Positions 32,492-43,849 of a stretch of 64,000 nucleotides of DNA are shown piece by piece. Source of the DNA: Hymenopus coronatus. Taxonomy: Eukaryota > Arthropoda > Insecta > Mantodea > Hymenopodidae. The notes below the pieces were generated by a model, which saw only the letters and a program-made list of their open reading frames with translations, ran no database searches and was not told where the DNA came from. Each line of letters opens with the position of its first letter. Positions within the stretch are counted from its first letter, which is position 1. The stretch is from contig CM060883.1 of the NCBI GenBank assembly GCA_030762935.1, positions 49,215,001 to 49,279,000 of the forward strand, read 5' to 3'. Position numbers and translations under genes: made by a program.

Positions 32492-32732
32492 TCGTGTCGC
32501 GTCCTTAAAGAATCTTAAACTTAAATACCAATTTAGTGTTTAAGACTTTTCGTTTTTGGGTTTTGCTGCCCACATACACACACACACTTTTTGTCAAAAT
32601 ACTTTTTTGAATTCCTGGTACCTCAAAACATGCCTCTGCTGAAATCTCGGCATTGAGATTTTTGGGTGGAATACAACACCTTCTCTATCTACTATGTTGC
32701 TATATATTACTTGGCAGATAGAGAAAACAAAC
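32492..32732 (+). repeat. Family H 3' fragment
   Basis: From TTCGTGTCGCGTCCTTAAAG to an altered hairpin (CTCTATCTACTATG ... CAGATAGAGAAAAC) with a short CA tract near 32573-32585. Confidence 0.65.
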
Positions 32733-32761
32733 CCTTGCTATGACCTGAGAAGCTACACAAA

Positions 32762-33375
32762 ACACAATAGCTCAAAAAAGTAAAAATCTGCAAAATACCA
32801 AACTTGGTGTTTAAGTTTAGTGTCTTTAAAGGGTGCAGCACGAAGATTTTGAGAAAAATCCCGCACCCCAAACTATTCTTTACATGGAGAAAATTTCGAA
32901 GTGTTTTTGTTTATAAAATGGCTTTAACAGTTTCAATTAAAATATCGTATATTACAGATATTCACATGACAAATAAAATTAATATCTTGAATTGTCTGGG
33001 AAGATATCTTATTCTGGATGAATTTTGCTGAATTTTGCGTAACTGGCAAACCGTAAGAGATTCACAAAAACTTACTACACAAAACATGCAGCTCTGGTTA
33101 AAATAAACAATTTATGTTACATACATATTTTTCGTTGAGTTGAGCATTTCTAGAATATTCCTTGAAATTAGTTTCAGTTTGAAAGCATTTAAACTTTTTT
33201 CATGCGGGAATTTGCAACTCCTTGCCATGCAAAGAAACAGATTGCAACCAGCTTTTAAAAGATTTGACTATCGCTTTAGCTTATTGTACTCCCTTATTTC
33301 CCTCCTGCTTCACAAGGAAGAAAGTAATAAGATTATTTCTGCTAACGTTTGTCTCGATTAGAATGAAGTACATTG
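32762..33375 (-). repeat. Family H copy, hairpin end missing
   Basis: Starts at the ACACAATAGCTCAAAAAAG block and runs to the GTCTCGATTAGAATGAAG block. Both terminal motifs are lost. Confidence 0.7.
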
Positions 33376-33379
33376 AGTG

Positions 33380-33552
33380 TCTTGTGAACACATTAACTTA
33401 ACAACAAAGAGTCAATAAAATACTAAACTTGGTATTAAAATTTAGTACCTTCCAAGAGAGCAACACAAATGTTGGGAAAAATCCCCTCACCCAAAATTGC
33501 CTTTTACATGGAAAAAACTTCAAAAACTTTGTCTCAAAAATGCTCTAACATG
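33380..33552 (-). repeat. Family H internal fragment
   Basis: Covers TGAACACATTAAC through ATACTAAACTTGGTATTA to TCTCAAAAATGCTCTAAC. Confidence 0.65.
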
Positions 33553-33827
33553 TATTACACTGAGACTGAAGTATTACAATTTGAAATGAAATTGGGAATT
33601 TTGGAAATTTCACAGATGTACATCCTTAACATTATCTGTTAAAGCAACTCTTACAATATAATGGCAGTGGTCAAGGAAAGGACTGCGTGATGCGTATCGG
33701 AAGTAAATGTTAGTCCCACGGGTAATTGGATGCTGCCCCTCAAGTGCTGTTTGTAGGCCACACACAAAAACTGGAAGGCAACACACAGTTTCTTCCCACA
33801 GGAGTAAACTTTCCAACAGCTGCTAAC
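33553..33827. other. No recognisable feature before a minisatellite
   Basis: Less A+T-rich. The last 50 bp (CTTCCCACAGGAGTAAACTTTC) resemble the end of a minisatellite unit. Confidence 0.35.
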
Positions 33828-34420
33828 AACCAGAGAGTATCGGCTAGTCTTTCAGCACCACGTCAGGGAAATATACTCAAGTGTACAATGAGGGACATTA
33901 AACTTCCCTACAGTTGATAACCAAAGAGTATCGACTAGTCTTTGCGTACCATGTCAGGGAAACATATTCAAGTGTACAATGAGGGACATTAAACTTTCCT
34001 ATGATAACCAGAGAGTATCGGCTAGTCTTTCAGTACCATGTCAGAGAAACCTATTCAAGAGTACAATGACTTCCCTATGATAACCAGAGAGTATCGGCTA
34101 TTCTTTCAGAAACACATAAGGATAACCAGAGTGTATAGGCTCTTTTTAGGACGTCAGTGGAAATTGTACAATGAGGTACATTAACAGGGCCATCCTAACA
34201 GCAGTTAGTAATTGTGGACTATCGTTTCTCCTTCACTATCACGTCACGAAAGAATATTCGAGTGACACTAAGGTATAGCAATTGCTAACAATAAGAATGT
34301 ATCGCCTAGTGTTTCAGCACCACGGCAGGGAAGCATTTAAGTGCATAACGAAGGACAGCTATGGGATCCCTTTCAACACCACTTTAGGAAGTATTTTTGT
34401 CAAGTGTACAATGGGGGACA
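33828..34420. repeat. Degenerate minisatellite, ~90-bp units
   Basis: Units begin AACCAGAGAGTATCGGCTAG at 33828, 33919, 34006, 34082 and 34124, with internal CATGTCAGGGAAAC and GTACAATGAGGGACATTAAA. Unit lengths shrink (91, 87, 76 and 42 bp) by internal deletions. A diverged unit sits near 34287-34355. Confidence 0.85.
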
Positions 34421-34814
34421 GTAATTCATCTTGATATTGCTAACTTAGGGTGTTTATATGAAGAATATTGCCTCTTTGTCAGAACGGAACTGTTGTAAAC
34501 TTACTGGTGTTTTAACTTGGTAAAAAAAAAAAGTCAATACGTGCTCGAGAAAGTGTGACTCAAGTGTCATAGAACCTGTTTTCACTACATATGGAAACAG
34601 CATTCAAATGCTTATTTGTGTCAACAAGTTCTTGCAACGGATAAGGAAGAAAGAATGAATCAATCAATCTATGACGGAGTATGAGTCGTAAATATTCAAG
34701 CAATTCCTTTAGGTGACGCTTAATAAAGCTCAAACTTTCAACGCCGAATATTTCGCGAAAGTTCACACATACTAAGTATTTTAATGACTTCATGTTATCC
34801 TTAAGTAAAAAGTT
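34421..34814. other. No recognisable feature
   Basis: A+T-rich. The 77-codon minus ORF (34560-34793) has no motif. Confidence 0.35.
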
Positions 34815-35065
34815 TTGTATGCCTTTTATAGGTTTCCTATTTGGGTATACAAAATTATAGGAAAAAATAGTTTAAAAAATGAAATTGAATAGTCCAGAAA
34901 ATTTAAGGTATATCATTTGATATCTCGTGTAAAGATATTAAAAATATGTCATTTTAATCAAAATCCTTTAAGTGGCAAGAAAATAAAATATTAGAACATT
35001 TCCGGTGAAAACTCGACACCCAATTGTGGAGTATAGTGCAGTACTTCCTCTGCCTAAAAATATTC
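34815..35065 (+). repeat. Old family H fragment
   Basis: Blocks include AGTCCAGAAAATTTAAGG, TTTTAATCAAAATCC and ATTTCCGGTGAAAACTCG. The internal segment with the palindrome and CA tract is deleted. Confidence 0.5.
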
Positions 35066-35871
35066 TATTTCTTACACTTTTGGAAATAAAAGCGATTCTT
35101 GAGCCAGTACAAACATTTTCAATGAATCATTATAAGTTTGTACTTGCATCAAAATATCAAACTGATTGATGCAACTTACTGATTTTATCTTCATTGATGA
35201 AGTTTGAAATCATGACAGAATTGCCAACTTATGAACCATGCGCAGTGTTTTAAGGAAATACTGCATCGTGATCTGCTAATCTGTTCAAATCTGTAATTTG
35301 AATCAGATGAGTCTGAGGTTTCATCTTATCTAAACTACCTCGAATGATGCAGATTTAAAGGGCAATTTTAAACCCCGAGATGTGAAATGCAGCGCTAGCA
35401 CAGTGCCCCCCACTCCCAACCGAAAGCAAACACCACGTTGGCGTCCTAGCGCTTTGAATTAAACCCCTCTCATATCGCTAACGGGTTTAACATGCGCCGA
35501 GTGTCTGAAACCTCGCTTAAAAAACATTAATTTTATGGCTCGTATAAACTAATAAGAATACGCGCATGTTTCGACTTTAATTGCCCATGTCGTCCACGAG
35601 TTTCACATAAAAACGTATACATGCTCATGCAAGTGTCGAAGTCAAAGACTCGATACAAAATCCTAACACATTGTTTCCAATATCGTCAGATGACATACGT
35701 TCAAGAAAAGCTGTTCAAAACTCTCCAAGTCAAAAATTATTTTTACTATCGCCGTCTCTACTAGGTCACAGGAAGCATTATATCTCAAACATAAAAATCG
35801 AATCAATTGAAATACACGACCTCAATCCCCTGAATCCCCCCCCCCAAAAACCTCATTGTCCATTTTTGTGT
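35066..35871. other. No recognisable feature
   Basis: A moderately G+C-rich patch near 35370-35520 (GCAGCGCTAGCACAGTGCCCC). No box A/B pair, ORF or repeat partner is seen. Confidence 0.4.
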
Positions 35872-36870
35872 CTGGACACTTTATATAAATACCAATCTTT
35901 GTATTAAATTCAGTATTTTGCGAAGATAAGAGACAAAAGATTTTCAGGAAATTCTCCAATTTCAAACTGCCCTTCATATACAACATTTTTATTTTCTCAT
36001 AAATGCCTAACAGTTTTGATTAAAATACCACATATGAAACATATGCACTAGACAAATAAAAGATTATCTTGGATTTTCGGGAACAACTTGTGAAATCTAT
36101 TTTGCTCGGAACGTATTTTGTATAACCTTGTATAACTGGTAAATGTTAGGCGATACACGAAAACGTACCAAATAAAGAAAACAAAAAAGGTAAAATATTT
36201 TCAAAATGCTTCTATTTCAAATAAAATTTTTGTGACATAAGGCATTACCGAAATCATTCTCGCGGCGCTACAGCCGGCGTCGTGCCTGGGCCAGGCTTCC
36301 GACTGCCGGCCTCACGCTCACTTACGCACGGCAGATAATGTCGATTCACCCCAATGATACGAGCAGATGTAGTTGACATCATCATCTCCCAGCCAGAAAG
36401 TGAGCATTTGAGGGTGAGACCGCTGCCTATCGAATATCCTCGTGACGTTGAGTAGGCACCACTCCTATACCCGGGACTAAAACAATCCGCACCCATATGG
36501 GTGGAATCGAATAAAAATGCATTCCATGGCTAGAAACCAGAGCAACACCCTGTAACCTTCAGCGCAAGGGACATTACCAAGATATGCGTTATTAATAGTT
36601 TGTCAATTTTTAAATATTCAGTTGTTTCTCGCGGGGAAAAGTCACGGAATGTTAAGGCCACCATACAGCGTCCAGTTATTAAATTTTTGACTATTCATCC
36701 CTTTGTATCTATAACGAAATATACCCTGTAGTTATTTCAGCAAAGGCTTATCTCCATCAAAATGAATAGTAAGTAAAATAAGATTTCACAACTTTAGTTT
36801 GTATATACTCTAATACATGACAGAGGGTAGAGAAAGCCATGAGAAAGCAACACCAACAGATAGTTTCTGA
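35872..36870 (-). repeat. Old family H copy split by a 320-bp insertion
   Basis: Body blocks run from AAATACCAATCTTTG to CATAAGGCATTACCG, then resume at about 36585 and end near AGAGAAAGCCATGAG. The hairpin end is missing. Confidence 0.6.
36255..36571. repeat. G+C-rich retroposon-like insertion
   Basis: About 317 bp flanked by an imperfect duplication (CATTACCGAAAT near 36243 and CATTACCAAGAT near 36572). It contains no clear box B. It could be a SINE of unknown head or a fragment of a larger element. Confidence 0.45.
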
Positions 36871-37058
36871 TTGGGTGTATAACTGAGACAGAAAAACTCC
36901 CCTATGAATTATCACTTATTTAAAACTGCAACCGCATCTGAAAAGTAAAAGGGATTTTCAGTACAAAATTATATTTGATATTTTCTCTATCTTACGACAT
37001 AATAGATAAAGTATTCCATTCCACAAAAAATTAGACGAGAATACACCAGAAATAGTTG

Positions 37059-37200
37059 AGCGAGGTGAATTCCGCGGTAACGTGCGAAAGGTCCTGGGTT
37101 CAATCCTCTTCGGGGCAGCTTCGATTTTTTCATGGTTTCTCCGGGTCGTTAAGAAAATGTTGGGGTTGTCCCTCCTCTACCACGAATTTCTTCTGATTAA
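37059..37200 (+). repeat. SINE-6, tRNA-like head
   Basis: Box-B-like GGGTTCAATCCTC near 37096-37108, preceded by a tRNA-like stretch (GAGGTGAATTCCGCGGTAAC). The body has CATGGTTTCTCCGGGTCG. The 3' limit is uncertain. Confidence 0.5.
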
Positions 37201-37431
37201 TTTTCTTTCACATGTTCCAGAATTATAGAGCCAGGCGATGGAGGTTGACGTGTTGCGGCATATAGTGGAATTTGTACTCTGGAAAGATTTTTTTTCCTGG
37301 AAGCTCTCTCGCCTACACTCGAGATAACCAGGTTGTTGGCGGCTATGGGAGGTACACCTTGAGTCAAAATTGCTGGGTGCCATGTTTGAATAGTTTTGGA
37401 AATGGAAATAGCGTGTTATTTATGGACGCTC
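37201..37431. other. No recognisable feature
   Basis: May be the remainder of the SINE-6 body. No independent repeat partner is seen. Confidence 0.3.
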
Positions 37432-37665
37432 TTTAACTGCTCTGGTTCTTAGCGTCCCATTCTATACTGGGCGTGAAAGATCGCTTAATTTTGCTCAGAG
37501 GCCTCTGTATCAGGCTTGAGGTTCTTTTACGTGCCGTAAATCTACGACACGAGACCCACGGCTTTACTTCCCTTCCGAGGGAAGCCATGCTAAGGATTTT
37601 TACGCCCGAAAAAATCCATTGTCCTCTGCCGGGTTTGAACCCACGACTTTGGGTATAAGAAGAAT
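37432..37665 (-). repeat. SINE-7 copy
   Basis: On the minus strand: tRNA-like GGGTTCAAACCCGGC near 37642-37628, then TTTTTCGGGCGTAAAAATCC, TAGCATGGCTTCCCTCGG, CGTGGGTCTCGTGTCGTAG, and an end near GGGACGCTAAGAACCAG. It shares this order with 60.4-60.96 kb. Confidence 0.65.
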
Positions 37666-37837
37666 ATTTTTGGACCCTGTTCTTGGCAATGCATATCGCG
37701 TCCGGATCTGTCAACCTTTGGATCTCCTTTTCATTATCTTCTCCCAAGATTCACGTTAGAAGCACAAAGGGCCAACTGCGATGTTGTATGCTCAAGTTAC
37801 TGGAGACTCCTCTGTCTGACTATTCTCAACCTATAAT
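37666..37837. other. No recognisable feature
   Basis: Short segment between SINE-7 and the resumed family H copy. Confidence 0.3.
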
Positions 37838-38015
37838 CCCAAATGCATGTTTTGAGAACCCTTAAATAAAACCTGTTTGTAAAAGGTCAGTGTGTGTGTA
37901 TGTGAACAGAGCAACTAAAAATCGAATGTTCCATAAATACCAAACTTGGTATTTAATTTCGGTGTTTTTCAAAGATGCGCCACGAATATTTTTTCAATAT
38001 AACCCCTCCCCACCC

Positions 38016-38055
38016 CCACCACCACCACCACCACCACCACCACCACCACCACCAC
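38016..38055. repeat. CCA trinucleotide repeat inside family H
   Basis: About 13 CCA units, grown from the C-rich CCCCCACCCC block that all family H copies carry on this strand. A second microsatellite-prone site of the element. Confidence 0.9.
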
Positions 38056-38362
38056 AAACTGTGCTTTACACGATTTTTTTTCCGAACATTGTCCATTCTT
38101 TCAATAATGTTTCTAATGATTTTAACTAAAATATGAAATATTTAAGATATTTGCATTGCATACAAAACGATTATCTTATATTTACAGGGCAATAAAAAAG
38201 GGGAAGTTTGCACATCTTGCAAACCGTAAGGTACGGATAAAAAGCAACAAACAGAAAAAATAGCTTTCATCAAGATACACGGTTCATGTCAAATATTTGT
38301 GACATTAACCATTTCCAAAATAGTTTTATTGGTTTCAGTTGTCAAGTACTTCACAGGTAACT

Positions 38363-38803
38363 TTTTATACTTTCCTACACGCACTATGCACAGAGTGTAT
38401 AAAAGAGGTATTGCTTTCCACCCAAAAATTCGATACCGAGATTTCACGAAAATACATGTTTTGTGTCCCCCTGAATGCAAAAAAAAAACAAACACTTATT
38501 TGGAAAAACATATTTGTGTGTGTGTCTGTGGACAGCATAGCTCAAAAAAATAAAAAGACCGTTAAATACCAAACTTGATTTTGATTAAAATCTCTAATAT
38601 TTAAGATATTTATATGTCAAATAAAATGTATATCTTGAATTTTCTGGGAATAGCCTCTAAAGACCTCTTTATCCTGTATGTTTTTATTGAGTTTTGCATA
38701 ACTGGTAGGCCGTAAGAGATAGACAAAATCTTGTTATACAGAAAATGTAGATCACAATAAAACACATAATTTATGTCATGTATATTTTTTCGTGGAGTTG
38801 ATC

Positions 38804-38839
<36 letters not shown>

Positions 38840-39938
38840 TTCTTTGATATTGGTTTCATCTTTAAAAACATTATTTTCTCATACAGGAATTTGTCAACTC
38901 CTGTCCATTCAAAAAATCTGAGGTGTTCCATTCACATGACTTTCTCTACATCTCTGCAACAAATTATTCTATTTACTCACCTAATCGAGAAAAGATTAGC
39001 AGAAATAGTCTATTATTTGCTTTCTTTTAAGTAGAAGCGAAATAAGGGGGGTACTATAGGCTAAAATGATAGTCAAAAGCTGGTTGCTATGTGACTGAAG
39101 TTCCTTTGTTTGTATGAACACGAGTTCACTAAGTCGTGTATGAGAAAAGTATGTTTTTATAGCTGAAACCAAAAACAAGGAATATCTCACAAACAATCAA
39201 CTCCACGAAAAAAATGTATATAGCAAAAATTGTGTGTTTTAAAGTGCTCTACATTTGTTGTGTGGTAAGTTTTTGTCCAGCTCTTACGGTTTAGTAGTTA
39301 TGCAAAATTCCATAAAATTGCCCCAGAATAAAGTAGTCTTCAGAGACTATTCCCAGAAAATTCAAAATATACGTTTTATTTGTCAGGTAAATATCGTTAA
39401 TACACGATATTTTAATCAAAATCGTTAGCGCCATTTTTTAGAAAATCAAAATTTTCGAAAAAAGTTCCATGTAAAGGGTAGTTTGGAGTGGGGGGATTTT
39501 TCCCAAAATCTTCGTGTCGCATCCCTGGAAGGTACTAAACTTAAATACCAAGTTTGGTATTTTACCAACTTTACGTTTTTGAGTTATGGTGTTCACAGAC
39601 ACATACACGGACCTTTTTCTGAAAATACTTTTTTTTTTAACACAGGGGACCCTAAAACATATATTTCCGGTGAAATCTCGGTATCGAAATTTTTGGTGTG
39701 GAGTGCAATACCTTCTCTATACACTATGTACATAGTACGTATAGAGAAAGTAAAAAGGAACTTCAGTCACAAAGCAACCAGCCTTTGATTATCACTTTAA
39801 CCTATGGTACTTCCTTATTTCGTGTCTACTTATAAGGACGCAAGTAATAACACTAATGTTTTCTCGATTAGCATGAAGTAAATAGAATTTGTGGCAGAGA
39901 TGAAGAGAAAGCCATGTGAATGGATCACATCAGATTTT
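38363..39938 (-). mobile_element. Family H copy interrupted by another family H copy
   Basis: The hairpin end at 38363-38410 has a diverged core (ACTATGCACAGAGT). An internal deletion removes the block between AAACTTG and ATTTTGATTAAAAT. A T-run lies at 38805-38836. The match stops at CTCCTGTCCATTC (38909) and resumes at GGAACTTCAGTCAC (39757), ending near AACACATCAGATTTTTTG-like sequence at 39938. Confidence 0.8.
38910..39756 (+). mobile_element. Family H copy inserted into a family H copy
   Basis: A complete copy (AAAAAATCTGAGGTG to hairpin 39715-39749 and GTAAAAA). The host element's uninterrupted sequence is known from other copies (GTCCATACAAACAAAGGAAC), so the insertion point lies in an A-rich run and no duplication other than A residues is visible. 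Confidence 0.85.
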
Positions 39939-40654
39939 TTGAACTCCTAAATCGTTCCTTTCTCTTGATCAAGCAAAAACAGTGGAATTTTAAAGCCATA
40001 ACCCACTTTAAAACATTTGATTATCGCTCAAGCTAAACCTTTGCAACACACAACAATACAATGTAGGATTTTACCAGTTTAATTATGTCAGGAGAAATGG
40101 TTTCCTCTGGTTGAATGTGTAATATAGCTTCTAAAGCTACATCTGACATGTTTCATCTTCTTTTTGACTTATGAAACCTCATAGAATTAATAGCTATTAC
40201 ATTTTGGGAGATAGAATTATATTTTTATTTGGATTGTATGATAAACAATTTAAGAAAAATTGATAATTCAATACATTTTGAATGAAAAGCAAATTTAACT
40301 ATTGATAATATTTGTTTTAAAACATGCGGTGAGGCAACATTGCAGGCAACTCGGCAAGAATACAACGTGTCACATATACCGCAGGCGGTTCCAGCGAATG
40401 AGATGGAAAGAGGGAATGCCTAGTGAAACTGACGTGGTGGGGACAGTTCTGAGCCAAGCCTCGAGCCGGTTCAGAACTCGATGACTCGATGACCGTAAGC
40501 TGACAAGATATGTCTACTTATTCACCCTTGTATACACAAATAAAAGTGTACTAAAATAATTTTGAAATGTTTGTCCAAATAGCCTGAAACAGATAGAAGA
40601 ATAGGCCATTATTTTGCAAGAATACTTTACAGAGGTGTGGGTATAACAAGTGGT
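39939..40654. other. No firm feature
   Basis: The first 80 bp may be more degraded family H. The rest (including CTTCTAAAGCTACATCTGAC near 40130 and a less A+T-rich block at 40320-40500) has no repeat partner in the window. Confidence 0.35.
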
Positions 40655-41545
40655 GTTAAGATTTTTATTTTCTCTGTCATTGGAAGAAATACCTATTGAC
40701 ATTGAATAAACGTAAAACAAAATCAATGTCGGTATCTTCCAAAGATGCAACCCTAAAATTTTCAAGGCAATCCATAACCCCAAATTACGCTTTACATGGA
40801 ACATTTTCCAAATGTTTTTCTCGAAATTGTCTTTTTTTATAGTGTTTCATGCCCGTTTTACTACTTGTGGCACCGCAGGCGATGACACTGGTGATACATG
40901 AAGATGGAGCACCGGTGAAATGCGATAGCAAAGAACCCGGAGAAAACCGCCCTTGCACCGCTTTGTCCACCACAAATCTCACATGCGGTCGCTTGGGATC
41001 GAATCCGGTGTGAGGCGAGTGATCTAAACACTCGTCCATGGCGCAGCCCTCGAAAATGGGTACAACTACTTTAATTAAAACATAGATTTACGACAGTCAG
41101 ATGTCCAATGTAGATAGGAGTATCCTGAATATTCTGGAAATAGTCTGGGAAGTCTTCATTAATTCGGAAGGAGTTTTGCACAAGTAGTGAACATTAAGCA
41201 ATATATGAAAACTTGCTAACCAAAAATTTTTAAAACCCACCATTTATTTGAATTATTCTTTTGAGGCAAAACTGTTTCCAAGATACTGTCATATAAGTCC
41301 TATTGATATTCATTTGTTTCTCCTGATTGCACGAAGAATATAGAACTTTGATTCCAAAACATTGCGTCCATTTCTTCAACATTTGACTATCGCTTTCCCC
41401 TTTGTACGAGTAACTAACATGAAGTGAGTAATGCAGCTATTTCTCTATAGTTTTGTATGGGTTAAAATAAATGGATAGGAAAAAGCTTTTTCGTAAGATG
41501 AAAACTAAGCTTTCGTAAGAATAGTTTATACATTCACCAATAAGC
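40655..41545 (-). repeat. Old family H copy with nested SINE-8
   Basis: Diverged blocks (GTATCTTCCAAAGATGC, TACGCTTTACATGG) stop at CTCGAAATTG and resume at CTCGAAAATG after the SINE, then run to near AAAGCTTTTTCG. Confidence 0.6.
40830..41048 (-). repeat. SINE-8 with target-site duplication
   Basis: On the minus strand: a tRNA-like head with box B GGATTCGATCCC near 41000 and GACGAGTGTTTAGATCACTC upstream of it. The body contains CTTCATGTATCACCAGTG. The tail is A-rich (plus T-run 40831-40837). It is flanked by CTCGAAATTG (40820-40829) and CTCGAAAATG (41049-41058). Confidence 0.65.
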
Positions 41546-41635
41546 GATAGAGGGCAGTGAAAATCAATTAATTATTTATTTTAGAGGTGTGGGCAGGAAA
41601 ATTTCGCATTTATTTTGTGTACGTGAAGTAGTAAA

Positions 41636-42459
41636 AAAAAATCTGATGTGTTCCATTCACATGACTTTCTCTATATCTCTGTAACAAATTATTGTTAATA
41701 AGCTTATCTTTTATTTATTTCATGCTAATCGAGAAAAATTAGCAGAAATAGTTTTATTTCTTTCTTTATTGTAAGTTAAAGTGAAAGCCAAAAGCTGGTT
41801 GCTATGTGGCTGATGTTCCTTTGTTTGTATGGACAGGAGTTGACAAATCCCTGTATGAGAAAAGTATAAGTTTTTCAAAGCTGAAACCAAGAAAAAGGAA
41901 TATCTTAAAAACGATCAACTCCACGAAAAAAAAGTATATAACATAAATTGTGTGTTTTAACGTGCTCTACATTTTTTGTGTGTTAAGTTTTTGTCCATCT
42001 CTTACGGTTTAGTAGTTATGCAAAATCCATCCAGAAAAAGTAGTCTTCAGAAGCTATTCCCAAAAAATTCAAAATATATATTTTATTTGTCAAGTAAATA
42101 TCTTTAATATATGATATTTTAATCAAAATCGTTAGAGCCACTTTTTAGAAAATCAAATTTTTCGAAAAAAGTTCCATATAAAGGGTAGTTTGTGGTGGGG
42201 GGATTTTTCTCAAAATCTTCGTGTCGCATCCCTGGAAGATACTAAACTTAAATAGCAAGTTTGGTATTTTACCGACTTTTCGTTTTTGAGTTATCGTGTT
42301 CACAGACACACGAACACACACGGACCTTTTTCTGAAAATACTTTTTTGGATACAGAGAACCCTAAAACATATATTTCCGGTGAAATCTCAGTATAGAATT
42401 TTTTGGTGGAGTGCAATACCTTCTCTATACACTATGTACATAGTACGTATAGAGAAAGC
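41636..42459 (+). mobile_element. Family H copy, complete
   Basis: The start end lies in an A-run (AAAAAATCTGATGTG) and the hairpin at 42421-42455 is near perfect, ending GAGAAAGCAATA, so the terminal A-run is mutated. The CA tract is short. Confidence 0.9.
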
Positions 42460-42552
42460 AATATGCATACGTCACAGGTGACTGCTAGGAGATTTTGCTT
42501 ATTGCCGGTTATCACTAGCCTGCCAGTGAAGATTCACACAATCCGCTTAGTA

Positions 42553-43366
42553 AAAATCTGATGTGTTACACTCACATGATCTTCTCTAGCTGCTCTACAA
42601 ACAAACTTCTTACAAAAGATTATTCTTCTTTCTATACCATGCTAATGGAGATAAATATTAGCAGAATGTTTCTATTACTTAGTTCCTTATAAGTAGAAGG
42701 AAACTAAAGGAATGCGTTAGCTAAAGTGATAGTCAAATGCTTTAAAAGCTGTCGTTATGAGATTGTTATTGCAAACCGCTTCTTTGCTTGGCCAGGAGTA
42801 GAATAAAAGCAAAACGGACACTTCCTCTCTGAGAAAGTATAAGTACTTTACAATTGAAATCAATAACAAAGAATATCTCGAAAACGGTTACCTCCACAAC
42901 AACTAAATGACATAAATTGTGTGACTTGACAAAATCTACATTTTTGTGCATTAAGTTTTGCGGTTTAGCAAAATTCGGCAAAATTCATCCAGAATAAAGA
43001 CGTCTTCAGAGGCTAATCCCAGAAAATTCAAGATATACATTTTATTTGTCATATAAATATATTTAATATACGAAATTGTAATCAAAATCGTTGCAGTCAT
43101 TTTCTAAAAAATCAAAATTTTCAAAACTTTTTCCATGCAAAGGGTAGTTTGTGGTGGGGGAATTTTCTTGGAAATTTTCGTGTTGCACCCTTGGCAGATA
43201 CTGAACTTAAATACCAAGTTTGATACTCAACGATCTTTCCGTTTTTGAGATAAGCTGTCCACAGACACATATTTCCGGTGAAATCTCGACTTCGAATTTT
43301 GGGTAAAATACAATATCTTCTCTATCCACTATGTACATTGTACATGCGGGCTAGAGAAAGAAAAAT
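42553..43366 (+). mobile_element. Family H copy, microsatellite region deleted
   Basis: Belongs to the subfamily with GCTGTCGTTATGAGATTG and GGCCAGGAGTAG. It jumps from CTGTCCACAGACACA to TATTTCCGGTG. The hairpin core is ACTATGTACATTGTACATG. Confidence 0.85.
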
Positions 43367-43764
43367 AGGTGATGACACATCGTACTCGTTTATCATTTCT
43401 CAGTACACCGGATAGAAGTTCATATTGCAGTGCTTTCCTTCGCCGCTTATTCTAGAAACTTATCGACCACAGGATAATATTGACGATAAAAATCGTTTAA
43501 ATGATATCGCGATTTCCGTCTTCAGATTGAGGAACGAGGATGTGGTCAATCAACTTTTCTTTGCTTCCTTCCTTTTCAACACCAATTAAGTGGACAACAA
43601 ATAGAGGAAGATGTCCTTAGAGCTGGTCATTGACCATGCGCAAATAACGGTCTTTGTAATTAAGTACTTGGTCAGAAGTCAAACATCCTACACAGGCATC
43701 CTATTCTAAACCATGCAAAAGTCACGACTTCACATTATCACTTGCGATGAAGCCACTAAGCAAT
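43367..43764. other. No recognisable feature
   Basis: Mixed composition with no open frame or motif. Confidence 0.4.
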
Positions 43765-43832
43765 ACATTGCGAGATAGCTCACGCCGTAATATCAGTACG
43801 GAAGATCACGGGTTTAAATCCCGTGGAACAGA
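43765..43832 (+). repeat. tRNA-like sequence (SINE-9 head or tRNA pseudogene)
   Basis: GAGATAGCTCACGCCGTAA resembles box A, and CACGGGTTTAAATCCCGTG forms a perfect T-arm with box B. The anticodon arm and acceptor stem do not pair properly, so it is not a functional tRNA. Confidence 0.45.
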
Positions 43833-43849
43833 TAACTGAAATGTTCCAG

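Larger units (their letters stand above)
36960..38362 (-). repeat. Family H copy split by a ~780-bp insertion
   Basis: A degraded hairpin end (36965-37020) and pre-hairpin block stop near 37057 (ACACCAGAAATAG). The match resumes near 37838 (AAATGCATGTTTTGAGAACC) and runs to 38362, where the next copy begins. The insert holds SINE-6 and SINE-7. Confidence 0.6.

Noticed and set aside
33828..34420. CRISPR array
   Set aside because: The direct repeats are about 90 bp, contiguous and degenerate, with no unique spacers, in a eukaryotic context.
43765..43832. A functional tRNA gene
   Set aside because: The T-arm is perfect but the acceptor and anticodon stems do not pair and no 7-bp acceptor stem is found.
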